A DNA stretch of 64,000 bases from Fratercula arctica (taxonomy: Eukaryota > Chordata > Aves > Charadriiformes > Alcidae): contig CANTUZ010000007.1 of NCBI GenBank assembly GCA_947846985.1, forward strand, positions 29,950,355 to 30,014,354, written 5' to 3'. Below, piece by piece: positions 13,130 through 26,000 of this stretch. The notes beneath the pieces were generated by a model, which saw nothing but the letters and a program-made list of their open reading frames with translations, searched no databases and had not been told where the DNA came from. Every line of letters begins with the position of its first letter. The first letter of the stretch is position 1. The position numbers were made by a program, and so were the translations under genes.

Positions 13130-13745
13130 TAGTTGTGGTGCTGCTCAGAGTGATCTTGATGGGCTGGAGAAATGGGAGAACACAAATGTTACCAGCCACC
13201 AAAGGGGAATGTGAAGTCCTGTACCTGGGGAGGAGTAATTCCATGCCCCAGTACAGGCTGAGTGCTGACTGTCTGCCAAGCAGCTTCGCAGAAAAGTACC
13301 TGGGGCTGGGTCTTGGTGGACAAGTGGTCTATGGGCCAGCAATCTGCCCCTGCAGTTGAGCCAGCCAACAGCATCCTTGTCTGTATTAGGCAGAGCTTTG
13401 CCAGTGGACAGGGGAGATGATTCTTCCCCTCGGCACTGGGGAGACCCGTCTGGTGTGCTGTGGCTGGCTCTGTTGTATGAGGAGAGGCTGAGAAAGCTGG
13501 GACTGTTTAACATCAAAATGAGGAGGCTCTGGGAGGATCTTACCAATGTGTATAAACACTAAATTGGGTACAGATGGGGGTAGCAAGAGGCAGTGGGACT
13601 AAACTGAAGTACAAGAAATTCCATATACACATTAGATAGAGCCTTTTTAGGCATCGGACCAGGCTGCCCAGAGAGGTTAAGGGTCTCTCTGTCTTTGTGA
13701 ATAGTTAAATCCTGACAGTACATGTATTTGGGGCTCTTAGCTTGA
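13130..13745 (+). mobile_element. Old CR1 LINE fragment, plus strand
   Basis: The order of blocks follows the CR1 ORF2 region downstream of the RT catalytic core. First comes GGCTGGAGAAATGGG, then GTGAAGTCCTGTACCTGGGG, CCAGTACAGGCTGAGTGCTGA, GCCAGCAATCTGCCCCTGCA, AGCATCCTTGTCTGTATTAGGC, GAGGAGAGGCTGAGAAAGCTGG, AGAGGCAGTGGGACTAAACTG and GCTGCCCAGAGAGGTTAAG. Frames are broken by stops and gaps. Relative to CR1 copies I know, the stretch between the segment near 13440 and GAGGAGAGGCTG looks internally deleted. The 3' tail is not recognisable, so the right edge is approximate. It is more diverged than the copies at 7035 and 43775. Confidence 0.88.
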
Positions 13746-15553
13746 GATCAGATGTTTCAGTAAAATCTGTGAGTCTGTGGGCAACAAATGGAGAGGAGCC
13801 ATCTGCTCTTGGGTGAGTATGATGATATGTGGAGGATGCCTGCCCTTGTGCACTTTTCCCTGTGAGGTCTTGGAGAAGAGCTGCTAGTTGTCATTTGTGA
13901 ATTTTAGTGGTTTTTGCAAAGATTAGGAGTTAAAAACACAATTTAAAAACATATATATTAAATGCAATGTTTTTGTTGCCTTTTGTTTCATTTGTGACTT
14001 CTTCTTTGTAATTATGTTGATATTTTTAAATTCACAGGCATTTGAATTTTTTTTAAGCAATACTTCTGTTAGAAACAGAAATCTCTAGTGGTGGCCACTT
14101 ATAAATTTGATGTTTTTATCTGCCGTTTATGAGTGTCATTGGTAAACCGTAACTCTGAATGTAAATCACAGTTATTGAGAGGATTGAATGGGAACTGTCA
14201 TAATCAAACAGAAGATGATTTATGAACAACTAAAGGGACTCTAATTTCTTTCATCATCTTTATTTTCCAGGACAGAGAACAAAAAGGTCAAATTACTTGA
14301 CTTGTCTTTGTCTTTGGTTCTGTTTTTATTTTTCTTCTCTCTTTCTCTCCACTCCTCTTTGTGAGTTTGTATGATTCACTAAGAAAACATTTTTTTTCAG
14401 AATTTGTATATACTTTTGTGCTTACTTATGAAAAAAGGGAATCCTATATGGAGATCAGTGCCTTTTCTTTGTATAATAGCATAGTGAACATGTCATGTGC
14501 ATTCAAATTGCTTTAGATCAGTACAGAACATTAAGAACCCATAAATTTAGAGATCATTTTTTCATGAAAATAGGATGTCCATAAAATGTAACATCATTCC
14601 ACATTACATAAGAGGATTTATATAGGTCTAATGCAGAGTACATCTGAATTTTTTTTTTCCTACAGCAGTCAATATTGTGTCTGCAGTGTAGCTTTTCTCT
14701 GCAGATCTGTTGACAGTACATTCTTTTGTGGTGTTTTTCATTGTTATTACCTCTGAAACAGCTCACCTGGTGGCTTTTTGGAATAGGGAAGGGCAGTGAT
14801 TTAACAGCAACATTTTGACTCCCTGTGAATATCGTTAGATGAACCAGTGTTTAGACTGTCAGGAACCGTGTCCCACTGTATCTACGCTATTGTGGTTGGG
14901 ATGGTATTATTCTAGGGGGAAAAAAGATTAATGCAACTCTAGCCAAAGATAATGTAGTCTTTGTATTATGTAATAACTCAGACAAACATGCCAAACAGTA
15001 TTTTTGCACCACAGTAGCTTTTTTCTCTTCAGCCACAACAGTTAATTTTCATTCTTACTTAGCATTAAAACGAAATAGTTACTCTGTGTGCATGTCTTTA
15101 ATATTTCGCAAAGTTTGTATGGTGTTTTTAGAAAATTGAGAAATGAATAAAGCCCAAAATCTGTGAATAGGATCAATTTTGGAAGTTTATTCATCTGTAT
15201 TAAATACTTGCATATTTGTCCCTTCAGATATAAAGAATTGTGTATGTTTCAATCCACACATAAAATAACAGCAAACTGTAGTCAATGCTAATTCTTCATT
15301 ACAACCTGTACCTTTCTTGGGAATGATAGTTGATACTGAGGATGGGTTCCCCAGAGGGAATGCTGGACAAGAATCCACTAGTAAAATAAAGGGGTGGGCT
15401 GAGCCACACAAAGCTTCTTTAAGCTGTACCAGCCCACAGGACTGTCAGGAAGGGACAATGCTCAAGCTGTCCCACCTGTTAGGATACTCTTCCTTCTCCA
15501 ACTCACACTAAATACAAACCAGTTCTTCTCAGCTTTCTTTACTGTATTTGCAG

Positions 15554-15618
15554 GGATATTCCCTGGAGAAGGTAGCTAAGTTACTTTTGGCGATGGTGAC
15601 AATCATGTATCAACTGCA
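15554..15618 (+). other. Possible 65-nt exon (unassigned)
   Basis: The acceptor has a long pyrimidine tract (CAGCTTTCTTTACTGTATTTGCAG). The 65 bases are open in phase 0 and end at a GTAAGC donor. The translation begins GYSLEKVAKLLLAMVTIMY and is a hydrophobic, helix-like peptide. No family is recognised. The next in-frame codon after the donor is a stop, so if the donor is not used this would be a short terminal reading frame. Confidence 0.15.
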
Positions 15619-18354
15619 GTAAGCATAAGAAGTTGTGGCTCTTCATGCACTCATGCAAAAAGTCTTCACACTGTGGCTCAAAAGTAATTTCGTCTGTGAA
15701 ACAAGGGATTCCCCTTTCTCCCAAAATAATAAAATTCAAATAAGGAAGAGAATCCCTGGCCCCTGATTTTCTGCTGCAGTGTACTCTGAAATCATTTAAA
15801 CTTAGACACTCCAAGGTCAAACTTGTTATTAAATGCTGTCAGAGCAAAAGCATTTGCTGGGGTGGAAAAACCTTAAAAGTAAAAATCCTAGCAATGAAAA
15901 ATTGGGCCCAGCAGTATTCTCTGGTAGAAGAAAGTGTTTTGTTCTGTTGTAATGTGAAATAGCACATTGGACATTTTCAGCAAAGAGGCAATGCATTTTG
16001 AACAAAGACTGAAAACAAAAGGTAAGGTTATATGCAACGGCTGTGCAACTCTGTAGTTGGATCAGTCATAACTTTTAGTTATTCCTGGCTGGGGGTGTTT
16101 CGTTATTGGTAATACATGACATAATGATAACATTTTCATCAAATTGGACAAATCCAAGTATTTTCAGAGGAAGGTATGATATTCATCTAATAATTCTTGG
16201 TGTATAGACAGTTCTTGGGAGGTAATAACGTCCAGGCTTTCAGGTGGGGGTTATCTGTGTGCTTAAAAGAGATAAGAGGGATACAGAATCACACACCTAA
16301 TTTCAGGCACCAGATATGCCAGTAAGATCAGAGTCCTCTCTGGGGCCGTCTGTGTAGTGAATAACTGTAAGGTGACTCAGATTCTCTCTGGGAACCTTAA
16401 TGACCTATCTAGTGCTAGTTGAGGTGAATCCCTTGGATTCAGGACATTGTGACTTTCTTCTGTCTTCTGAAATGGCACTCAATCTTCCTTGGAGTCTTTG
16501 CATTTTATTTATTTTAATTTATTTGTGTGGTCCTGCCAGAGGTGGAGTAAGGTTATCATGATTGTGATTTTAATTTGATTTTTGAAATTTAAATTCAAAA
16601 CTTAATCTCTTTCTCCTGGTGGTTGCATTTCTCCTGCTCTGTGTAGCTGCCTTTGCCAGGAGAGAGAATTAGGAAAAGGTGCCTACCAGAGAATGAGGAA
16701 ACAAGATGGGGCTTTGTGGGGAGTTGTGAAGGTATTAGTAAAGTTCAATATAGGCAGTCATTTAAGGAGGAGAGAAGTGCATAGAAAAGTGTGAGGACAG
16801 CCAGGAAATTCTATGGGAAGAACAGAAGGAAAGAAGGACAAAAAAAGGAAAAGTATGTGGCACTGGGGCAGGAAGGCACAGGCTGATGGTGAGGAGCCAT
16901 TTACCATTTGGGAGATACACATTTATCCTGAAGATATTTTTTCACCTTCTTCTTGCATGCTTTGTGATTAAGATACTGATGCAGTGTGAGCAATCCGTGG
17001 AGTATTTGGTGCGGTTTATCTAGTGTGCTTTTTATTACCATTGGCAGTTACATTAGGAGCCAGAATGGTACACTGGCCTTGACAATTCTGTGTGCTGTGT
17101 GCTTGTGAAAGGGAGAGAACATGTGCTTCCAAGCCTCATGTATTTGTCACGCTTGACAGTAGGCTTTTTAAATGACTGGCATTTTATTCTGAGCTAATAT
17201 ATACCATGATCACTTCTCTAGCTGAATCCTGTTTATACTTGTATCTCCTGAGATTTGTAATTGTCTACCAGAACCTTTCCAAAACAGATAGTGATTGTGG
17301 AGGTTGGCATGAAGGTAGGATAAAGGCTTTTTTTATTGTTGCTTTTTGTTCTAAGGCATTAGATAAACTGCAGCTTCTCACTTTTGAGGGGAGAAAAGAT
17401 TTCAAAATTATTCAGAGCATACACATTACAGGGTATCTGTGAATCATCCTTGAGAGAGTCGGTGGGAGTTGGCTAAAAGACCAGGTCAAAATTGTGAAAT
17501 GCAGCTTCACTCTCTGTGTAACACAGACAGCAGCAGCTGAGGTTTCAACCATTTGTGATGAATTGGTAATAACTCCAGAAGAGTAAAAGTAAGAGTATTC
17601 ATGAGCTGTAAATTACCATAATATACATTGAATGTCACACACTGGAAGTGGAGCATCAAGTAGCCTTTAGCGGTGAGCAGAGCTGTAAGCTTTTCACCAA
17701 GTTTAAAAATTGCGCCTGAAAAACGATTCTTTAAAAACTATAGAAATGCAAGTGCTAATTTTTCAACAACTCTTTCCCTTGCTTCTCTATCAGCAGATCA
17801 ATATTTACAGCATGTACAACTTAAGTAATATATGCAAATTATTCCCTTTTAGCTTTCTTTTTAGAATGTGTGCAACATCTTGAGGCATCATGTAAGACTA
17901 ACAAATTATAGTGGAGCTCAGTAAAATGAATACCTGTTAAAGCAATGCATCCTAGATGGGATATGTTTGCTTGTGGAAGATGTCAAAAACTTGAGCATGA
18001 GATCAAGTGAGTAGACTTGTGAAGAAGTTCCTTATTACAGCAGTAAGATATTTTTACCATACAGAAATAGAAAAGACTGAGTCTGCTTTAGAGGAGATTC
18101 CTTCATCCTTGGACGACAAAGCATCACCCAAGCCTCGACGTATTTCAGTCTTTATTTTAGAATTTGAATTCATTTGAATTATGCTTCTCAAGTCTTTTGT
18201 TTTACATAAAGGCTGAAGAAGTTTGTATTTCTCTAGGTTCCCTGGTACTTGGCATATTTAGAGATCTGATGTTACAACACGGCACAGCAGCGTTACAGAT
18301 GTAGTTCCTTCTCTCCCAGTGTTAGCACTGTTCACTCTAGTGGGCACAGGCACC

Positions 18355-18376
18355 AGAATACAGTAAGAATACAGTA
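18355..18376. repeat. 11-bp tandem duplication
   Basis: Two exact head-to-tail copies of AGAATACAGTA. A small local duplication with no sign of function. Confidence 0.9.
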
Positions 18377-19191
18377 AATTTAAGCAGGAATGTCTGAAAA
18401 TAAAGATTCATGACTGTTCTAATGCTGCTGACTTGAATTATAACTAAAGATGAGAAGTCACTCCAAACTTGTTTGAAATTCCAAAGCCAAACCCCCTGAG
18501 AAGTGCAGGCTTTCTTTACCAAAGATATTTTCCTCTCTTGAAAACTTTCTAACAGTAGCTGTAGAAAATACAGGGAATTGTTTTTATTAATGGAAATCAG
18601 AAACCTTATTCATTAGTTCTTGCAAAGGTTTTAGCTTAGATTTTTGTATGTTTATGGAATTTTTTTCTCTGCATTTGTAACCTGATCTGGCTACCATAAA
18701 ATATGAGTTATTAGTGGCTGCTATTAGGTTTCCCATTTGGAGTAGTTGGGGTAGTATCAAAATCATTCATCAGCTTACAAAGTTGTATAATTTCAAAATG
18801 TGTTAGCTAACAAATCATAAATCGTGATGCAGAAAATTTTTTTAGAATGGATGTTTGATATGATTGCCTAATGTGTTTTTAATTATGATTATCCTTGCAC
18901 AAAAATGAAAATTGTGTTCTACTTTGTTAACTAAAACACATAAATTAAAACACTTGCTGACATGATTTAATCAACATGTAAGAGCAAGTAAATTTACTTG
19001 AATCTGAGAAAAATATGCAAAAAATACAACTGAGTAATAGTAGCTACTCTCAGAAGAATGCTCTGCAGTCAGTGTAAAGTTCTTTCATTTTCAAATAAAA
19101 AGGAGTCAGGATGCAATACTAAATGGTTGTATCTCATAAGCAAATTGTGCTTCTCATCTGAATTGACATATCCTAGTGGTTTTATAGGGGT

Positions 19192-19240
19192 ATTAAAATC
19201 TGACCCATGACCATTTCTGAAAGAAGGGTCAGATTTTAAT
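19192..19240. repeat. Perfect 15-bp inverted repeat, 19-nt loop
   Basis: ATTAAAATCTGACCC at 19192-19206 is matched by its exact reverse complement GGGTCAGATTTTAAT at 19226-19240, separated by 19 bases. Pairing stops at both edges. A perfect foldback of this length and spacing is unlikely to be chance in one window. It does not match a microRNA hairpin I know, and the stem is shorter than a normal pre-miRNA. A templated (foldback) insertion or the core of a small inverted-repeat element are possible origins. Confidence 0.92.
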
Positions 19241-20772
19241 TGGATTTAAAGATTCAGATTGCAGTGTTCTTAATAAATGTCTTAAATAATGTTTGCCACA
19301 TGTTGTTTGTTGGTTTTCCTAATGGCAAATGATTTTAATGTGCCCATCTGTAAACTGCCTTATCACTGTGAATTTAAGTAATTTAACTAACATTTTCCTG
19401 TTTTCTCAAGGGAGCCGATCTTTAAATCAATAAAGAAATGTGTAGGGGGAAAATGTAATAGCCTTATGGATTGCTTTGTTATAGGACATCTTTTATTTCA
19501 CAGTGAAGTGTTTTTAGAGTAGCTAGCAAGGTAAAGGTTCACAACATTGAGTATTGAAGTTTTGGGTTTTTTGCATATGTTCCTCTCCCCAGCTCACAAT
19601 CAGTCTTACTGTCTATCTATAGATAGAGCTGTATCAGCACAGCTTTGTCACCACATAGAGTCTTGCTGAAATTCTGGCTTCACTGTAGTAAGCATGAGTC
19701 ATCCACCAGTATCATTCAGATCTTTTGTAATAGGATTATCTACCAGAGTTCATTTTCTGCTAGTTTTCAGTCTGTCTGCAAAATTCAGCCTGCCCCACAA
19801 GAGCACTTAAAAATGAGTCTCACTTTAAGCATGTATTTTACCCCTTGGTGAGCGTATGCTTACGTTCTTTGTTGGCTAGAAGTCTTTGTGCCAGTGGAGG
19901 TGATGTTTTGTTTTTAAGTTGTGAACACCTGCCTGTTAGGAAATGAACTGAGACCATCAACTCATTTCACAAAGGCCAGCAAACAGCTGTCAGATGGCAA
20001 TGATATAAACTTTACAACAGCAATCAAAATTTTTGTGAAACTGCCCAGAAATGGTTCTGAAGGAGAGGGGAAAAAAAAAGGAAAAAAAGGTCATCTGAGC
20101 AGCAGTGCTGGAAAAGAAGCAGCTGTGTCAGCAGAAAGAACAGTGCATTGGCTATGAACGGTTTGAACAGTAAGACAAGACAGAGAGAATATGCTTTTAG
20201 ATAACATTTAAATGAGCCTTTCCTTGCACCTCCAATGTAGACAGTAGCTTCTGTCTTGATTATGAAAAGTCTTAATATTATGCCACCTAGGATATGTGCT
20301 GCTATAACCGTGTTTGCTTGCAGTCCCTCTATCGCTTAATGTAGAAGTTTCTTCCTGTATCTCTGAATAGACAGAAGCCTTCAAAGGAACAATACAGAAT
20401 AAAATGGAATAAAAATAATAATAGCGGATAGGCACTGTCTTTAGTATTAGTATGTAGTTCTTGGCAGCAAATTAATTCATGATAAGTTATTAAGCCCAAA
20501 AGCATTGATGATATTTGAAAAGAAAAGTGACTGTACTCTGTATAGGTATACTTTGTTCTCTTTCACAGGTCTACATCATACATTGTAATGCTAACATCAG
20601 AGAAAGCCTTTTTCCTATTGTGTATTGCTGACAATTGTGAATGTGATATTATGTAGTTAGTTATGGAGTAGGAGAGATGCAGTGGAAAAAGGTCTGTTCT
20701 AACTGTACCGAGGGTGCCCTCTGCAGAAAGTTACTTAGTGGTAGTCTGCAAGGAGGTCTGTTGACTTCTCTC

Positions 20773-20796
20773 TTTTTTTTTTTTTTTTTTTTTTTT
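20773..20796. repeat. T24 homopolymer
   Basis: Uninterrupted run of 24 T. Birds have few poly(A)-tailed retrocopies, and no source transcript is recognisable next to it on the minus strand, so it is treated as a simple repeat. Confidence 0.9.
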
Positions 20797-21155
20797 AAAC
20801 TTAGAAATAATATAAAATAACATATTATGTTCTTTACATGCTAATAGATGTGTTCATATTGGAAAGGAAGCAGAAACAGGAAAGTATGAAACAAATAATG
20901 GGTAAAATACTAAGCTTACCCTAAAGGTAACCTATTCTCATTCTGGTATGATACTCTACTGATAACTGTGTGATAGATAACTATGATCACGGACATAATT
21001 TCTTACCTTTTCTTGCCTGATGTCCAGCAGGCACATTCAAATTGGTACAAGCTGGATTTAAGTATATAATGTTTGGTAAATTTGATACTAACAGAAGGTC
21101 GTTTCCCTTTCCTCTTTTTAGTAGATGGAATATAGTATGTTTCAAACTTTGTGAC

Positions 21156-21174
21156 TTTTTTTTTTTTTTTTTTT
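21156..21174. repeat. T19 homopolymer
   Basis: Uninterrupted run of 19 T. Confidence 0.9.
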
Positions 21175-22993
21175 AATGCTATACATTTTGTTAGTACCAA
21201 CATGAATCCATGTGTTCAAGTCAGGTACTTAACCATGCACCTTCCTAACTCGGTGAGCTGTAGATGCAGGATTAGGGAGAGAATGGAAGTGGAAAAAAGG
21301 ATTAAAAATAGGAGAACATATGGTGAGTGCTTTTAAATTTGTACAAAGTACTTTTCCTTTTCCTCCTCTTATGATAATATGAAGACTTACTTGATCCTGT
21401 GATTAGTAACGTGCTTTGATGTTACTGAATAGGTGGTAGGAGAGACAGGTTAGGTTCTTATAGATAAATTGCCTTTTTTCCTTTGACCCAGTGGGTTTTC
21501 AAAATCTTTCCCTTTCATCAGCAGGAGGGAGAGAACTTTGGTTTGTGTTTCTTTACACCTGGAAGGGGATGCACTGTGATTTCATATGACAGTGTTCAGG
21601 CATCAGGTAAATATATCACCATCAATGACCAGCGAATAATTAATTTCTTAACAGGATTTTTTTTTTCTTGTAATTTACAATGAACTGTTAGAACTTTTCA
21701 GGTCTTATCTAATGAAATATGAGATCAACTTTACTTGGTCTCAGATTTTTGACAACCCAAGAATCTGCCTTTAGAGTTCTTCAAAGCATTTGTTATGTGT
21801 CCAGTGATTTCTAATATTTTAAGTAAATATATGTTAAGTCGCAAAGGAGTTTTAGTGCAATTTAAAATAATTTTAGTGAAATCTGAGAAAAATGGCCCAA
21901 CTATTTAGAACATAACACTTTATGGGTTTGGATGGATTGTACTTTGTTTCAAGTGTGTGTCATCAAAGTGCTGGAGCTAGTCTAGAAAGAGTCCTTGTAT
22001 GGTGTTTACACTGCTTAAGCTCTAGATAGTAGTTAGAGTGTAGTTGCAGATTGTATGTGCTAAAAATTAAGTAGTAAAGACTGTACTTAAATTAGATCAG
22101 TAATTTGTGCAAAAATATTTGAAGTTAGCCTGACAACAGGAGTGTCACCGTAGGTCATCTAGTTTCAGTATCCTGGCTCTGAAAGTGGCCATAAATAAAA
22201 GTCTAGGGGAAGGGGAGGACAGGACAAGCACACATGATGCGTTCACCTGATACCAACTGTCTTACATCTGACTTCACCTCACTAACTTTGAACTTCAGTT
22301 CATCTCTGTGTGTTTAGTTACTTTATGAAAAGAGAAGTTAGGCTTTTTGAACATGTGTAGAATTGTAGCATCTGCAGTATCCTTCAGCAGAAGTACCAGA
22401 GGTCAGGTATGGTACTTGTGTGAAGAAGCCCCTCTTCTGTGGGTGTTCGGGTTTGTTTTTTTTTTATTTCCATTAGTTTAATTATTTTTTTGAACCAAGT
22501 CAGTGCTGCTTGCCACCTTCTGAAGCCTTCTTGATTCTCTACTGAAAGGGAGAGAACAGCCAATTCATACCCACCTCTTCCATGCCCTAGATGATTTATA
22601 GGCCCCAGCTCAGCTGCCGGCAACTCCACGTTGTCCTCCCTTCATTCTGAAAACTCCCAGTCTCTGTTTCCTTTCTTTACCACTTGCCTTTCCATGCAGG
22701 GACCTTTCTTTCTACATCTGCATAATTGCCTTGACTGACTTTGATGAAGGCCTTCATCTAAGGGACATGGCTTAAAGGTATGCAATGTCAATGCTAACCC
22801 CTGCAGACAGCATCCGTGACTTTGTACGGCAGAACCCTACAAAAAGCTTCCCCTTGGCAAGCAAAATAAACTAACGTTAGATTCTTCCAATCTGGGTTTG
22901 AAATTTCAATCTCATTCAGATTTTATTTGGTTAGTTTGTTAAATTGATTTCACTCTAAACTCTAATATCTGGCAGCACATCATGACTGTCACA

Positions 22994-23028
22994 CTGTAGG
23001 TTATTTTACTGTACAGTAGTACCTACAG
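22994..23028. repeat. Nested hairpin with 12-bp palindrome
   Basis: Outer arms CTGTAGGT (22994-23001) and ACCTACAG (23021-23028) are exact reverse complements. Inside them lies the perfect palindrome TACTGTACAGTA (23007-23018). The pattern could form a hairpin or cruciform. It is too short for a miRNA precursor and has no known identity. Confidence 0.75.
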
Positions 23029-26000
23029 AGGAGTCGAGAGGAAAACAAGTGTATGGGAAAAAACCTCAAATCTAGGAATGATCTTACAATTGCACGTGTA
23101 GGTGAACATAGTAGGACTTAAATGTACTTAAGCAGTATGTGTAATCTGTTCAGGAGGTCTAAATCAGGTTCAGTTATTCCTTAGTTATTTCTAGTAGAAA
23201 TACCTTTTCTGATGTTTTTGCTAATATTTATTGCTGTCCTTTAAATCCACTACTTCATGTACGGTGCCACTGGTTGTGGTATTGTCTAAAATGTTCTAAA
23301 TCATTTTACATACGTATGTCTTCATCAGCACTTGAATAATGTGAACTGTCATTGGTACTCATTTTGTATCTCGGCTTATTATAATAAAAACCTTGAATTT
23401 TGTGTTTTCTGTTTTAAAGAAAAGGTACAACCCACCCTACAATGCTTAGTGATAGAAGCGTTATTCCTGTATGCGTCTCTGGTGGACAATATTATCAACA
23501 TTAAGCATGTCTGGTAATTAGAGTTGTTTATAGATAGTTTCAGAGGGTTAAATAGACCTTGTAAAAATATTTTAGAAGCAGTTCCATTAAAACTTCACTA
23601 TAAAAGTGTCATCAATAAACCTTTCCTTTCGTCAGCAAGAATTGCCCTTTCTGAAAATGTTGCATTATGATAAAATAATTTGAAAGAACAAAGGCTTATC
23701 AAGGAAGCCAAGCTTCCCTTAAACAAATTCTTTAGAAATATAAACCTAGATTATCAGCACTACCTTGGTGGCATCTCTGTTGGGCTTCTTTAATTAAAAA
23801 GTAGACCCAAACAAAGACAAGACAATGAATAACAAGGAAATCATATATAACATAAATCAGTTTAACTCCTAATTCAAAGAATAGGTATGATGAACTTGTA
23901 TGAATAGTACAAAGGATTTTAGCAACACCTTGTGCTGAGAAGGACAGCATGACCTCTGCTCATGACAGCTGAGATTTCCATCTGGCCTTGGCAGGTTGCC
24001 CACGTCAAAATCTTACAACTTAACCACTTCATTTCACATCATGGAGTAAAGCTCAACTGATACCTCGTTATTACAGCATTCGCTTGGTGTAACTGCACAG
24101 AACACATGGCCTGATACAGAGCCCACAAATACCACTCTCTTCCCTAGCTCTTCAAATACTTTCAAAAGGCCCCTCATAAGGTGGTGATTTTTGTAATGCA
24201 GGTAAAAGCTGCAAAAATGATCACAAATACCTGCTTCTCTCATAGTGCTTGTAGGCTGATGTCTTGCTCTATCATGTAAAGTGCTTGTATCACCAGTAAG
24301 CCTTCTGCTTCCGTAGGGTATGCAACGAAGGTTTGTGTTCAGTCAGGGATTCTCAGGGATGAGGTATAATTCTCAAAGCAAGGGAGCAATAGAATAGAAA
24401 TTAGTTCTTCTCTTAATCACTAAAATGCCGTTATTTGAATTGCAGTATTTACATTAGTTGCTGACTAGTGAGACCATTTGAAATATTCTCATCTACTCTT
24501 TTCTTCAATTATATCTCAGTGCTTTCCAGATTGTTTCACTGTCTCAGTTCTCTAGCTGGCGATTTTTCAATTAAGATGTGAAACACTCCTTTTTCGTTAC
24601 ATAGATTTAATTAAAATTCTTTGAAATATAATGCTTGGGTGTTGGGTGTGTGTCTGTTACAGTTCAGGGAAATTAAACTACTGCTGCTTGTTCTCTCATT
24701 TGAAGAAAATTCAGTTAATTATTTTCAAAATGTGGGAAGTGTCTTTGGAATCTCGTATAAAAAGCTCTGGTCACTTTGGTATTGTAAGCTATCCCTACCA
24801 GTCTCCTAGTTATTGAATAATAAAAGTTATTTTCTATACATTTTAAAGTCCGCCAATAAGAAGGTGTTTTTGGAGTATTTTCATTTCCTTTCTTTAGAGG
24901 ATTGTGAAAGAATGTTATATGCTGGCATTTTAGGATTAGTTTACTTATAATTCAGTATTTAACAGCAAAACAATAGGACAGTCAGGTGAACAAGATACAG
25001 AATACTGTTTCTACCTTAGGTTTTCTCTGACCTTCCGGTAGTGTTGCTATAAAAGCTGCAAGATCCAAAATACCTCTAAAAATAATACTTGTTATTAGTT
25101 CACAGTCTCTACTTCTCCACTAGACTAATACTATTTTTAAGTTTATTTGAAGGCATACGAAATGCAAAAAGGAAGAAATACTTGTCCATGCAGGTTTATA
25201 GCAAAGTATGAAGATGAATAATTGTTTCTAAAATTCTTTGAGATGGAAGGCCATACTAAATATTGGCGTTATTTTATTATAATAGAATATTGAGCCTTCA
25301 CCTCGATATGACCTATTTCTACGCACTGCTACATAGGCAGAAGAATTTGCTGTATGTCAGTTTTTGTTGTGTAGTGAATGATTCAGCCCCTTGATTCCTG
25401 AAGAGGTTTACTTTTATGAAAAAAAAAAAAAAATCCAAGGAATAAAAAAGCTGATATTTTAAAAAGCACTCTAAACTCAAGTCAGTTAAGCAGGTGAAAC
25501 AAGCACTATGTGTGTCTCTTGAACTATTCTTGAACCCGGTTGTGTGAGTGATGAACATATATGTTAAGCACCTGTGATAATCATGGGTACACTTTTCCAT
25601 TAATATGGATTTCTGGATACTAGTAACTCAGTAACTCTTAATTAGCTTTTAATTGTGTCACCACAGAGTAATGGATTAGTACAATAATGGAGTAGTTGTT
25701 TAACGCATGTGTTGCATTCAAGAAGTTCAGTATTTAGGATGAATAACAGTAAACAAAGTGAAAGATAGTTTATACTTCTGCTATGGTAAGAATGATTTTA
25801 ATTTCTTCTTATTTTATATATTTAAAGTTTCTTTACAAGAACATAACAATGTGAGGAAAACTGTTATTCCCACCTTTTTCACTGCACTGACATGCTGGAG
25901 ATCCCATTTTGGAATGTTCAATAATACATTTTCCACATACAGTTTTCTGTGCTCTCAATGGAGTAGTGCATCTGTAGCATTTTAATTACAGCTATGAAGC

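Larger units (their letters stand above)
13746..19191. other. Unique non-coding DNA
   Basis: No recognised exon or repeat family. Contains a strong acceptor-like pyrimidine tract ending in TTTTCCAG at 14270 without a convincing exon after it, and a splice-bounded open segment at 15554-15618. A purine-rich patch lies around 16660-16900. The stretch around 16290-16320 has a CACCTAATTTCAGGCACC phrase that could be a trace of an old amniote repeat, but it is too short to call. Confidence 0.65.

Noticed and set aside
13145..13546. 133-codon minus-strand frame
   Set aside because: Antisense shadow of the CR1 fragment at 13130-13745.
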